64,000 bases of DNA from Spirometra erinaceieuropaei (lineage: Eukaryota; Platyhelminthes; Cestoda; Diphyllobothriidea; Diphyllobothriidae), in contig CACRXP010000088.1 in the NCBI GenBank assembly GCA_902702965.1, positions 634,415-698,414 of the forward strand, read 5' to 3'. Positions within the stretch are counted from its first letter, which is position 1, and each line of letters opens with the position of its first letter. The translations under genes were made by a program, and so were the position numbers. The notes beneath the pieces were generated by a model, which had not been told where the DNA came from, did no database searches, and saw nothing but the letters and a program-made list of their open reading frames with translations. This document shows, in pieces, positions 53,621-64,000 of this stretch.

Positions 53621-54945
53621 GCGATTTGGGGCGAGGCCACCCGTCATACGGGAAGTTCGTAGTCACGCGACCCTGCGGCATTAATTAATGTTGTCCTGAA
53701 ACCGAAAAGTTGGTTTCACATAGCCACTAACGGTTCCCTCCAACGGGGTGTAGATATTTGAAAATTAGAGCAAAACCCTGGAGAATAATCCGCCGTTCGC
53801 GGTGGTAAAATCGTATTACTCCCCGTTACTTTTCCCACGGGAACTCAAACTGTCCCCCCCACCTCTTCGGCCTCATCGGAACGGAAAATGTGGACTTGTC
53901 GGCATCCAGCTTTTAACGATGACAAGTAATTTCAAAACACCCTGCATAAGCATATCGGAGAACAAACACAGTCCGACTGCTCTTACTCCGTCAACTTCTG
54001 TTCCTTTCGCGTTCTTCTGCAAACCGTTTCATCTAGAGGGGTTTTGTTATGGCCAGAGTAAAAGTAACCCTGATTAAAAATAAATGCTAAATGTCTACTC
54101 AGCCTTGTCAGCGAGAAATTATTCTCTGTGGACCAGGTGTGCAATTTGCTTATTATGTGTCTATTTTCGCGAAACCGGACTGTTAAGTAACAGACAGGCA
54201 AGGGATCGTTTACGTAAGGGATTTGCCATTGCAGGACGGGTAAGAAAGAACAAGTAGATTGTGTAAACGATCTGTTTCGAGCGCTCAAACAGTTGGTGGG
54301 GATGTGCCGTGTGAATATATGTTATCGTCGTTTAAATTGGTTATATGTCTCAAAGAGGATACGGTTGATTGACTGAAAGCTACAAGAAATCTTCCGAGTA
54401 CGTGTCAGAACTAGATCGAGTTTTTTTTATAATTATAAATAACGTAGGCTTTTATACGTGCTACCCATCAGTAATCAACCGCCTTCGTCGCAGCAGACTG
54501 CGAAATAGAGGCAAATTTGACAATATACTATTAGAGAAAATGCCACCGGCAGCATGGTAATTATGAGGATCCAAGACGGGACAAGGATATAAGTGCCTTG
54601 CACGAAATTCAAGGGGATCAGGGTTGAGTCGGTGCTAATACTACCAGGATTGGGGTTAATTTCAGGGTTGAATTTAGGAAACGGGAATAGATATCCCTCG
54701 AGGAATTTGACATAACACCACAAGTAGTATGGGTGGTGGACACTTACGTGTACAACCAGATCAGGATATACAATAGTGAGACGGGTCTAGCTGGGCATAT
54801 TTTCTAACTTCATCAATGTGCATTTTTAATGATTTTGATACTGGTAGAAGTTTATTCGTATTTCTTGAAAGACGTGCGCTGAAAATGCTCAGGGTTTTCT
54901 GCAAGTTCCATGCGAAATCTGTGAATATTCACATTTCAGAAGAAA
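53621..54945. other. Spacer with a short GGGTT-rich patch
   Basis: 54600-54680 contains GGGGATCAGGGTTGAGTC and TTGGGGTTAATTTCAGGGTT, the reverse-strand counterpart of the telomere-like words above. A 101-codon minus-strand ORF (53983-54288) has no motif. Confidence 0.3.
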
Positions 54946-55000
54946 AAAAGAAGAAGAAGAAGAAGAGGAGGAGGAGGGGAGGAGGAGGAGGAGGAAGGGG
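54946..55000. repeat. (AAG)n/(AGG)n microsatellite
   Basis: This is an uninterrupted purine run of AAG then AGG units. Confidence 0.9.
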
Positions 55001-56464
55001 CATTTATTGAGAAGTCTATTTTGCATGAGAGAATTCTAGTGGCCATTTTAGCAATCCATTCTCGAAGCCTGAAGATTCCTTTGCAATACATTCAGTATAT
55101 AGTAGAGTTTGTCTGATACGTAAGTCGTTATTTAGACCTAATTAGACCTTCGCTCCATGGCGACGTGGTTCGAATCACGACTCGGAACGTCAGATCCGAA
55201 ATAAACGCCCTCCCCCCTCCTTTTGATGAGCCATGTGGGAAGTGCATTTTCGTACAATTAAAATTTACGTATGTTTGCAGTCGTATGTTTCGATAAAAGT
55301 TCTCTTTACACTTTTTTCCTGATTTCTGCAACACATGCACTTCTTTTCCCTATAGACTGCTTAGTGTCCATAATATACTGCAGGTGATATGATTGAGGCT
55401 GCCGGTTTTTTAAGCACCATAAACACGCCCATACATGCCATATTTACTAATTCTCATTTCTTAATTCATGCATGAGCATTGTCCCCGTTTCGGACTAAGT
55501 AAATGACGACTCAAAGTCCTCAAATATAATCAGCTAAAATCTACTGTTAATGCGTTTGTCTGTAAACCTGGTATTTTTGACGGCGCATAACTAATACATC
55601 ACGCCCAGAGGACATATGAAAATCAATCATCCCACAGGCAATATGAGAATTTTCTTTGAGAGTTTATGGACACTGAGATCTTTGCATATCAGAGCGATTA
55701 CTGACCTCGAAATGTGACTGCTCCTGCTTCGAGGACAGCACATTGAGTCTGTCCACCCGGTAAATGTGGTAGGTTAGGAAATGGCGACAATAGGTGATGC
55801 TTTGTTATAATTCTCTGTCATAGCATTTCTGCAATAAAATGTAGCAAAACAAAAACCTTTGTCTGTTTAGCAGAAGAAATACTTTATTTTTTAAATTTCC
55901 ACAACCACGCCCTTAGAAGTTTAAAGACAAGGCCTGAAATTTTCTATAAATATGTGCTTTAATCAGAAGGCGGTTGCAAAAACGACGGGCTGCATCCCAC
56001 TGCACACGTTGACTATTGATTCGTCGCCTGTTCAAGCTCGTCCTTGAAGGGGTACTCTGGGTGAGCCATAATCCTAGCAGGGTAATGTGTTTTGAAGGTG
56101 CACTTACTCTGGAAATTTAATTAGACGTAAATGTCTCCCTTTGCTGTTGAGAATGTCCATCTCTTCGGGCTTCAGTTCGAAGTCGAAAATCTAAAAAAGC
56201 GAGAAAACACGCGGCTTTTAAGCCACCTGGTTGAATTAAAGTTGAATTAACGTCAATCGCCCTTCGTTAGCCCGATTGATTTACTGTGAACCGTTTTCGC
56301 GATGCTTCAATAACCAGTCGTTTGGAAGTTCGTGGGAGGACCACCCTGGCACAGTCATTAAAATAGCGCTTAAATTTAGAATAAACCACAAAGAGGCTGA
56401 GCTTATAAAGGACCTCATTGTAGCTGACCAACCCAGTGGTCACTCTTCATTAGTCATTAAACGG
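55001..56464. other. Spacer with no recognised feature
   Basis: Short ORFs only, AT-rich. Confidence 0.3.
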
Positions 56465-56824
56465 GTCACATGGTAGGTGGGCTGGACCAGCGCAGGGGCA
56501 AGGTAGGAGTCCGGCAGACGTTTTCAGGAATGCGCACCCATAGAAGATGCCAAAATTTTGGGTGTGGTAGCAGGCTTGATTGAAGATTTACGCACCACCT
56601 TCAGATCCGTGCCAACACTCCCCCATTTTTGCTGTTATTGCTGTTGAAAACCTGGTCAAGTGTCTCTTATGAACCAGTGGAGTGTGGCGGTACGTCTAGA
56701 TGCGGACTTTCGTCAGGCCAGTCACATGCGCCTCTCCTACCTCCGATCTTCTTGACTTGGTCATTACACCGGACTCAGGTGAAGCAGGAGGAGAAAATGC
56801 AGTAGATACAGTGCAAGTCGGCAT
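56465..56824 (+). repeat. Repeat family R2 copy
   Basis: TCACATGGTAGGTGGGCTGG opens as in the tandem units (compare CCACGTGGTAGAGGCGCTGG). Then come AGAAGATGCCAAAATTTTGG, AGTGTGGCGGTACGTCTAG, GATCTTCTTGACTTGGTC and ACACCGGACTCAGG. Confidence 0.6.
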
Positions 56825-57940
56825 GGACACAGTATGCAAGGCCCACTCAGGGAACAAAAACCAAGTCATCGTGTATTACGGCTAAATGGCAGAACTGAGA
56901 GCGCGATAGTACAGTGCGTGACCGAGATCATGAAATGTTGGTCGAAATTCTGATATCCGCTTTTAGTTAGGAAGGATTACTTAGGTAGTTGATCAGAAGA
57001 AGAAGCGATCGCTGGAATAATGGCTTTATTCGCCTGACGTTTCGGATTCTCTCTTGAATCCATCATCAGAGACAGTTGCAGATTTTTTATTGCCTTATAA
57101 CTTCAAATATATTTTGTGGAAAGCACTTATAAAAATACGCTTCCTTTTACTCGTTTGCTAGAGAATCACGTTTTCTTCATATTTTATGTCTGAAGAAAGG
57201 GTATCTTTGGGTTTTAAAAAAAGCTTCTAATTATGAAATTGTTTAAAACCATGCAATCTTCATGCATACAGCATCGTACCAGTCCGATTGTCAATGCTTC
57301 TCATAAAATTTACAACGTTGTTTGCATACATTGCAAAATTTAATGGAAATTCTATGATATATTTTTAAAGCCATAGAAGAGTATGTGATTTTGTTTACGC
57401 AGAGAGCATGCACCTTGTAGACTGAAATCTCTAAACGCTAATGCAACGGCTGATCAGGTTCAACATTATTAAGGGATTGGGAAACTTTTTTAAAACCCAA
57501 AGAAACCCTTTCTTCAGACATAAAATGTGAAGAAAACGTGATTCTCTACCAAACGAGTAAAAGGAAGCGTATTTTTATAAGTGTTTTCTACAAAATATAT
57601 TTGAAGTTATAAGGCAATAAAAATCAATGCAAAAAATGCATAAGCACTAATTTATTACCGAGTGCGCCTTTTAGGTCGAAAAAAGGTGGGTTCAAAAGCT
57701 GACATCCTGGCAGGTTCGAAATATAATACGCATATGCCGCTCGAAGATTACAATTACAACACTATCTAACTAATCCTTCCTGACTGAAGGCGCATTTTGG
57801 AAGTTCGGCCAACATTTCATGAGCTTGGTCACGCACTGTACTATGGCGCTCTGCGTTCCGCCATTTAGCCCTACCCATGAAACCCGTATTACACGATGAC
57901 TTGGTTTTTGTTCACTGAATGGGCCTTGCATACTGTGTCC
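56825..57940 (-). mobile_element. Long-TIR MITE (copy 9) inside a longer inverted repeat
   Basis: The MITE proper is 56912-57838, starting CAGTGCG after TA and ending CGCACTG before TA. Its centre is in reverse orientation and strongly diverged. A PLE terminal-repeat piece (56988-57090) is inserted in the left arm. Outside the TA flanks the symmetry continues: 56825-56910 and 57841-57940 are reverse complements (AACAAAAACCAAGTCATCGT against ACGATGACTTGGTTTTTGTT) apart from about 15 extra bases on the right. Confidence 0.75.
57032..57075 (-). ncRNA. PLE terminal hammerhead motif, best-paired copy
   Basis: Minus strand: CTGATGA (57064-57070), one extra T, stem II GGATTC/GAATCC with loop AAGAGA, GAAAC and GTC. 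Stem I is TGTCT with AGGCG (five pairs, two G-U). Helix III is the palindrome ACGT. It lies in a short PLE fragment inserted in MITE copy 9. Confidence 0.65.
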
Positions 57941-57944
57941 TTGC

Positions 57945-58445
57945 CGACGGAGAGCACGATAGGAGGTAAACACTTGAAAAATATTGAGGACTCATATTGC
58001 GTCCTCACGCTAAATTTCCCTACGGCTACCTGCAAAAGAGCACAAGTACCAGAAACTCCCGATCCTCGATCGACGGTAACAAAATACCTGGCAGTGTAAG
58101 CAAAGGTTGAGTATTTCCCCAGGGATTCCAGCTTGTTTTCACAAAAGAAGTAGATTACGTCCCCTGTAGTTACGGGAGCGTGGAAGCGTCTATTATAAAT
58201 AGGCGAGGACGCAATATCCTACGATGATCTTCTTTTTGCTCGTTGAGTGGTATCGCATACTTTGTCCTTGTCCGCAAGTCATCTATCAATAAAAAGCAAT
58301 TCACACGCAAGTCACCCGTGCCCTGGGGCACACGCGGACATCATCGGAAACGACGGTCGAACTGTCCGTCACCAAAACTGTCCGTGACTGTGATAGAACA
58401 AAACTGAAACTCGCAGCCAACTTGCACAGTAAGAGACGCCATCTA
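57945..58445. other. Spacer with inverted and R2-like pieces
   Basis: 58212-58275 resembles 57880-57945 (CGATGATCTTCTTTTTGCTC against CGATGACTTGGTTTTTGTTC). 58305-58375 carries the R2 end words GGACATCATCGGAAACGACG. No gene is seen. Confidence 0.4.
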
Positions 58446-59404
58446 CATTATGTGGGCTGACTCATGAAATGTCAAACAAAATATCGAAATGCGTTCTCGT
58501 TTCGAAAAGATTAATTAAGTAGGGTTGCAAAACTCATCATTATGCAGCATAATTCTAGTTACCACAAGGTGTCGGCTTTTGAATGAACGTATTTCCGACT
58601 GCATGCAAGAGCCACACTCTGCAAAATGTGACTACTTATGTAGTATGCGATTTTCTCAATAATTTTCGACGCCCTTAAAAATTTAATTATTTTTCATGTT
58701 AAACATGCATAGAAATATTCATTCTTTTATTAATTCGGTAGAAAACCACGTCTACTTCCAATTTTATACTTGAAAGAAGGGTATAATTTGGTCTAAAAAA
58801 GCTTTCCTAATTCCCGAATAATTTTGAACCCGACCGGCTGTTAGACGTGCATGCAAGGTTTTAAAAATACAGGCCGTATATTTTCGTGTACGGCAAACCA
58901 TGCATTTCTCTACGGTAATAAAGGAAGACCATGTGCATTCGAGCAATATTGTAAACTTTATAAGCCACATTCGTAAATGCAGATACATGACGTTTTATGA
59001 ATAGCCATTTCACGGTAATAAAAAATTTCACAATTAGAAGCCTTTTTTGAAACCAAATACTACCCTTCTTTCGAGTATAAAATTCAAACACGCGATTTAC
59101 TGCCGAAAAAAGTAATAGAATGAATATTTTATGCATGTTTTCCATAAAAAATAATTGGATTTTTAAGAGCATTGAAAATCAATGAAGAACTTGGATGCTA
59201 CTTAAGTAGTCATTTTTTGCAGAGTGTAGCTCTTGCATGCTGTCGAAAATAAGTTCACTCAAAAGCCGACACCTTGCGGTAACTGGATCAGTATAGAATT
59301 ATGCTGCAAGATGATGAGTTTTACAACCCTTCTTATTACTCTTTTCGAAACGAGAACGCATTTCGAAATTTCGGTTGGCATTTAATGAGTTTGGTCACCT
59401 ATTG
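58446..59404 (+). mobile_element. Long-TIR MITE, complete (copy 10)
   Basis: The 959-bp element lies between TA (58444-58445) and TA (59405-59406). The left arm (GAAATGCGTTCTCGTTTCGA, ATTAATTAAGTAGGGTTGCA) and the right arm read in reverse (the same blocks) agree along about 370 bp. The centre matches copy 8. It is the clearest example of the family. Confidence 0.88.
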
Positions 59405-60285
59405 TAAATATCCGGTCTGAGCGCAGTAGCGCTAGCTGGCGTGCGGGCATTCGCATCCTTAATGTTCCATTCACATGGTAGCCGGATGACCATTTCTGTC
59501 TTAGAAGTTCATCTGTGGGGCATCACCCGATGGCTAAGTGCTGAATGGAGCACTTTAAGTCCAAGTAAGGCGAGGCGTCTAACAGAGGTGCCTGAAAGTC
59601 CTTTTTATGAAGACGACTTGCTATCGCCGGCTATATCACCTTGGGGGTTGAAAGTCAATGTTCTTAAGGGAATATCTTGGCTGGTCATTTCTGTGCAGAC
59701 TAAGTACGCCAGGGGGTTGAAACACTGAAGGGAATGCTTTCTCCTCAGTTGAATTCGTGTACGGAATTCTTTTTGTCTAGTTGTGGGTGATTGCTAGTTG
59801 TCGGGCTTCGAACATAGCTGTTGCCCATTGCATTATGGGAAAAGGCTCAATGAGAGGAGCTGCGACCGCCCACAGTGGGGAGTATTTCAGAACACGCTAA
59901 ATTTGTTGTGCGAAGGTTTTCAAATGTCTCCATTTAGGAATGGTAAGCATGGCGTCACGGGTTCCGCCCCCAGAGGTCTCTTGAGGTTTTGGAGCATAGC
60001 CAACCAAAAAAATCCGGAAACGGACCACATCATAGATGTAATGTATGTTTATCGCTTCAACAGCCAACAATTTGGAGAATTAATGCGAGGAGTAAAGTAA
60101 TGGCAAATGGTGGAGTCACCTACTAAGCAAATTATAACATCCCTGATTTTGATTAAAACTGATCAGACTATGTGCCTGAAGTCGGGCGTGTTAGTTTCTA
60201 GAACAATCCCCCTTGCAAGCCGTGTGCAGGCGGGTCTAGCCGAGAGATGAACGACTGTGGGATACGTCACGCTTGTGAATAATTG
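59405..60285. other. Spacer with unidentified ORFs
   Basis: Two plus-strand ORFs (59441-59728, 95 codons; 59798-60100, 100 codons) have no recognisable domain. Confidence 0.3.
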
Positions 60286-61255
60286 CCGTAGATGTGCAAA
60301 CTCATGGAATGTTAGCCGAAATTAAGAAATGTGTTTACGACTAGAAAAGATTAATTAGACATTATTGCAATATTAATAGACATGAAGCAAAATTTCAAAA
60401 TTATTCGGTCACCCTAGAATGTCAGCTTTCGAATGTTCCTTCAAGTCACCTGCAAAAAACACGCTGTCTAAAAAATAGCTAATTAGATAGTATAAAATTT
60501 CCTAACTGATTTACGATGCCCTTGTAAATTTTAATATATTTCATGAAAAACATACATCAAAATATTCATTCTTGCACTCATTTGGTAGGAAATCACGCCT
60601 TATTCGAAATGTGTGCTTAAAGAATGGGTGTAATTCAGTGTTAAAAAAACTTTTCCCATTCCCGAATAATTTTGAACCCGACGCGCCGTTACACTAGCAT
60701 TCAGGGTTTTCAAACTATGAGCTGTGTAATTTACGTTTACGGTACATCATAAATTTCCATGCGCTTTAACAGAAAATTATATGGAGTTAATAAAATTCAA
60801 CAGCGGAATTGAGCAATATTGAAAACTTTTCATGAAACATTGATAAATGCAGACACACAAGGTTTTATGAACGGACATTTAACGCTCTTAAAAAGTCGCA
60901 TAATTAAAAAGTATTTTAAAACATAAGCGTAAAATTTGAAGACGTAATTTTCTATCGACTGAATAGAAGAATGAATATTTCTAGGCATGCTCTCCAAGGA
61001 ATATATTCGCATTAATAAGGACATCGAAAATCAATGGGATATATCATATTGCGCATATAATCATTTTTTACAGAGTGTACTGTTTCAGGTGACGGGAAAG
61101 AAGCTTATTTAAAAGCTGGCCGCCTGAATTAGTCAAATTATTTGGAAATTATGCTGCATGATGATTAATCTTAAAGACACATTTAAGTAACCTTCTCGGG
61201 TCATAAACGCATTTCTGAATTTCGGCAAGCATTTCACGAGTTAGCACAGCTTTTG
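60286..61255 (+). mobile_element. Long-TIR MITE, complete but diverged (copy 11)
   Basis: It contains left arm AACTCATGGAATGTTAGCC, centre TTCCCGAATAATTTTGAACC and TTACACTAGCATTCAGGGTT, and right arm CAGAGTGTACTG, TGCTGCATGATGATTAATC and CATTTCACGAGTTAGCAC. The TA flanks are no longer clear. Confidence 0.8.
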
Positions 61256-62711
61256 TAGTAGAATCGCGCCATAGCTTCACAAATTTACTTTGTTACATAG
61301 GAGGTTATCTTGTTATTGAGTTTATTTCCGTCGAGACAGTGGTTTGGCATTCCATTAATCTGGCCTCATTGAGTGTGAGACTCTCGTTCATTAAAGGGAA
61401 CTGCGGTCTCGTTCCATCTGGTCATCGCATCGAGAATAAATGCGGAACTGATTTTGTCAGTGAACAGGCGATCCATAAAACGTCGTCTGCAGACGCTTCC
61501 ACATATTCCTGTCCGTTCACTGTTACCGTCCAGTTTAACCTGGAACACCTTAACATTGAAACATATTAGTACGGAGAGAGACCCCATTGAGACAGCATTC
61601 CTAGTGGAGGCTTCATTTGTCACGCTGGAGACGGCCGTGAGTTCAGGAAGCGCTGTTTGCGTTTGTCTAAGTCCCTCTAACAACAGGCTGTGTGAATTGT
61701 CTTTTCCGGTTTTGTAACCTGGGTAACTGTCAATGCTGAGGAGTTTATTGAGACGTCCGAAGCGTTAGATGCTTCCTCATTCCACGCAGACTCACACACG
61801 CAGACACCGTTTCCTAACAAAACAGAGAAGACATCGACACGGACTTCCAATAACATCTCAGCGATTTAGACGTCGCTGTCATATTTCCGCTTGCGTGAGC
61901 ACCGTTAATTCTGTGCACTGTATGGGGGCTTGATTTGTTTTGGAAAGGGAGCTCTTCAAAAACGGCGTTTAAGCACGCCACGGTTGGGCAAGCACCTGAG
62001 AGGCAAGCAAAACTAGAAATGTACTCGAGGCCAAAGAAAAGACCGTATTTTTTGCAAACAGCTGGTTGGTTGGAGTGCTTTAACCCGCACCTTACATCGA
62101 CGCTACTGACCAGTAATATGTCACAAGCAGACCCATCGCGATGAGACCTCCATGTTAAAAAATACAAATTAAAGTCATGATTAGGTGATTTACGATGTAA
62201 GAAAGAAAGAAAAGAAATGATTAAGAGTTTAGATTAAATTTTAAAGGAACATTTAAAAGCTATGCATTGCCTCACATGCGTATCACGGCTCACGAAAAGA
62301 CGACCGGAGAAGGTCGGAATTCTTAGGTAAGTTAAACTTACATACTGAGTGTAGATCAATTCAGGGTAGTAGTACTACTGAGAAAGATCGAACATTTTCG
62401 CATTAACGCAACTGCATGCGTTTTTTACGGAGCGTGTTAAATTAGCACTAGAGTTTACAATGTTTTTCGTATCATCCCTCCGAAATCCCTACCAAATCGT
62501 GGTGGACATGAAAAACCCAACTAATATGTAAAAGCGTCAAGATTCGCAGTCAGGTTCCCGTAACTGAGATGGTTGGAGCGTCGGCTACACTCAAGCTGTC
62601 ATGTACCCGAATCCCGCTGAGATCACCGAGATTCGCCCAGTCTAGTCATCTGTCTCATATTAACTCACACAATAAAACTATAAAACATCTGTCCTATGCA
62701 GTCCAAACATA
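61256..62711. other. Spacer with two minus-strand ORFs over 100 codons
   Basis: 61366-61683 (105 codons, with VSSVTNEASTRNAVSMGSLS) and 61814-62167 (117 codons, Cys- and Ser-rich, for example FACLSGACPTVACLNAVF) have no known domain. They are among the few open frames not inside repeats, so they are candidates for host exons, but splice signals were not established. Confidence 0.25.
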
Positions 62712-63160
62712 CAGTAGATGTGCCGTCTCACGAAATGTTGACCCGAATTCTGAAATGTTTATTCGGCTAAAAAAGGTTGTTTAAATTGGGTCGTAAGACT
62801 AAAACTCAGGTAGCATACTGACAAAATATTTCAGATTGCATCGGGATGCCCAATTTGAACGAGCTTCTCACAAACTAGATTAAGCAAGAAATTACTAATT
62901 GGTGAGTATGCACCTTTTCAGTTGATTTGCGATGACCTTACACATTTGAATATATTCCATAGAAAACGAGCAAAAGTATTCCCTTGTACTCAATTGATAG
63001 CATATCGCGTTTTTGTCAAATTGCCTGTCTGGGGAAGCGTTCCCTTCGGGGTTAAAAAACCATCTAAATTCCCGAAAAATTTTAACTTGCCCTACCGTTG
63101 CACTCGTATTCAGGTTTCTAACTATAATGCAAAATCGCTTCTGCAAGGAAAACCGCACAT
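62712..63160 (+). mobile_element. Long-TIR MITE, left arm and part of centre (copy 12)
   Basis: It starts CAGTAGATGTGCC after TA (62710-62711). It runs through the left arm to the centre block TTCCCGAAAAATTTTAACTT and stops near 63160, a few bases before copy 13. Confidence 0.7.
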
Positions 63161-63167
63161 TTATTTG

Positions 63168-64000
63168 CACTAGATGTATTAACTCATGAAATGTTAACCG
63201 AAATTCTGAAATGCATTTCTGACTCAAAAATATTACTCAAATAGGGTTGTAATATTCATCCCTCTGCGGCAAAATCCTAAGGTATTTCAGTTACTTTGGG
63301 ATGCCAGCTTTTGAAAGAACTACAATCTGACCGATTGCGACAACTCCAATCTGTAAATAATGCCAATTTAAATAGCATAAAATTTTCCTTCTGATTTCTG
63401 ATGGTCTTATAAGTTTAAATATCTTTCAGAGAGAAAACGCATAAACGTATTAAGTATTTTGACTATTTTGGTAGAAAAGTACGTTTTTTCCAATATTTTG
63501 CTTGAAGGAAGTTTTTAATTTGGTCTTGAAAAGATTTATCATTTTGAAATATTCCAAAACCGCTAAATGCCCGTTCATAAAAGATCATCTCTCTGAATTT
63601 ACTACTTTTGCTTTTAAGTTTTACAATATGGTTCTAGTCCATCATCAAATTTTATGAACCCCGTATTGTCTTCTCTTATAACCGCATAGTAAACTTTGAT
63701 TTTTCGAACACGGAAAATATACAACTTGTACTTTGGTACCCGTGAATACGAACGTAAGGGCAGACCATATTCAAAATTTTTCGGTAATTAAAACGTTTTT
63801 TGAACTGAATTATACATTTTCATCAAGTATAAATTTTGCAGATGTAAGTTTCTGCTAAATGAGTAAAAGAACAAATACTTAATCCATTCTTACTATGAAA
63901 TATATTTGAATTTATAGATGCATCGAAACTTAGTAAGAAGAATTTGTGCTAAGTGGTCAGTTTTTACAGAAGGTGGTTTTCACAGGCGGCCGAAAATAGG
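63168..64000 (-). mobile_element. Long-TIR MITE (copy 13), runs off the window
   Basis: It has an arm (TTAACTCATGAAATGTTAAC, ATAGGGTTGTAATATTCATC), a centre in reverse orientation (TTTTCGAACACGGAAAATAT, GGTACCCGTGAATACG) and most of the second arm (AAATGAGTAAAAGAACAAAT). The window ends inside it. Confidence 0.75.

Noticed and set aside
53983..54288. 101-codon minus-strand ORF
   Set aside because: No motif, unremarkable composition, and no repeat or exon context; likely chance.
1..64000. CRISPR arrays, rRNA genes, bacterial operons
   Set aside because: No regular direct repeats with unique spacers and no rRNA-like blocks were seen; the content is eukaryotic mobile elements.

Overview
The window looks like repeat-dominated nuclear DNA of a flatworm, most likely a large-genome diphyllobothriidean tapeworm (Spirometra/Diphyllobothrium/Schistocephalus type). 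This is an inference from the repeat types: several lineages of Penelope-like elements (PLEs) with GIY-YIG endonucleases, a non-LTR retrotransposon whose ORF ends in C2H2 zinc fingers, a CR1-like LINE, a BEL/Pao fragment, tRNA-headed SINEs and hammerhead-ribozyme motifs. Two runs of N (15664-15730 and 42517-42607) mark it as a draft scaffold. I find no convincing host gene; almost every recognisable coding stretch is a mobile-element relic.

Layout. 0-1.2 kb: arms of a long-inverted-repeat MITE and a SINE. 1.3-7.4 kb: a cluster of broken PLEs (types A, B, C and D here) on both strands. 8.4-11 kb: a 5'-truncated LINE with zinc fingers, then a GC-rich dispersed repeat. 12.1-13.9 kb: a MITE interrupted by a near-perfect 777-bp palindrome flanked by a 12-bp target-site duplication. 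15.4-16.9 kb: a CR1-like LINE with the RT part lost or hidden in a gap. 19-25 kb: scattered MITE, SINE and repeat pieces and a divergent PLE endonuclease. 29-30.4 kb: SINEs, including a head-to-head pair. 30.4-35.9 kb: the densest PLE array, with the longest element (D). 36.6-37.2 kb: a Tc1/mariner relic. 39.9-41.3 kb: a BEL/Pao relic. 43.4-46.4 kb: PLE-B and PLE-E. 51.2-52.9 kb: an 848-bp tandem duplication. 44.7-64 kb: seven further MITE copies, five of them in the last 8 kb.

The most interesting feature is that the tRNA-headed SINE carries a hammerhead-ribozyme core in its body (CUGANGA, a short stem II, GAAA, a palindromic helix III and a 6-bp stem I). It recurs at many loci on both strands, and the best copies keep all core bases. 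The PLEs in the same window carry hammerheads at their 3' ends with even shorter self-complementary helix III sequences. This suggests that the SINE is a retrozyme-like or Schistosoma Sm-alpha-like parasite that may use PLE machinery. The MITE ends in CAGTAG-type termini next to TA dinucleotides, as expected of Tc1/mariner-mobilised elements.

All family calls come from motif reading by eye. Element ends are approximate unless an exact junction is described.
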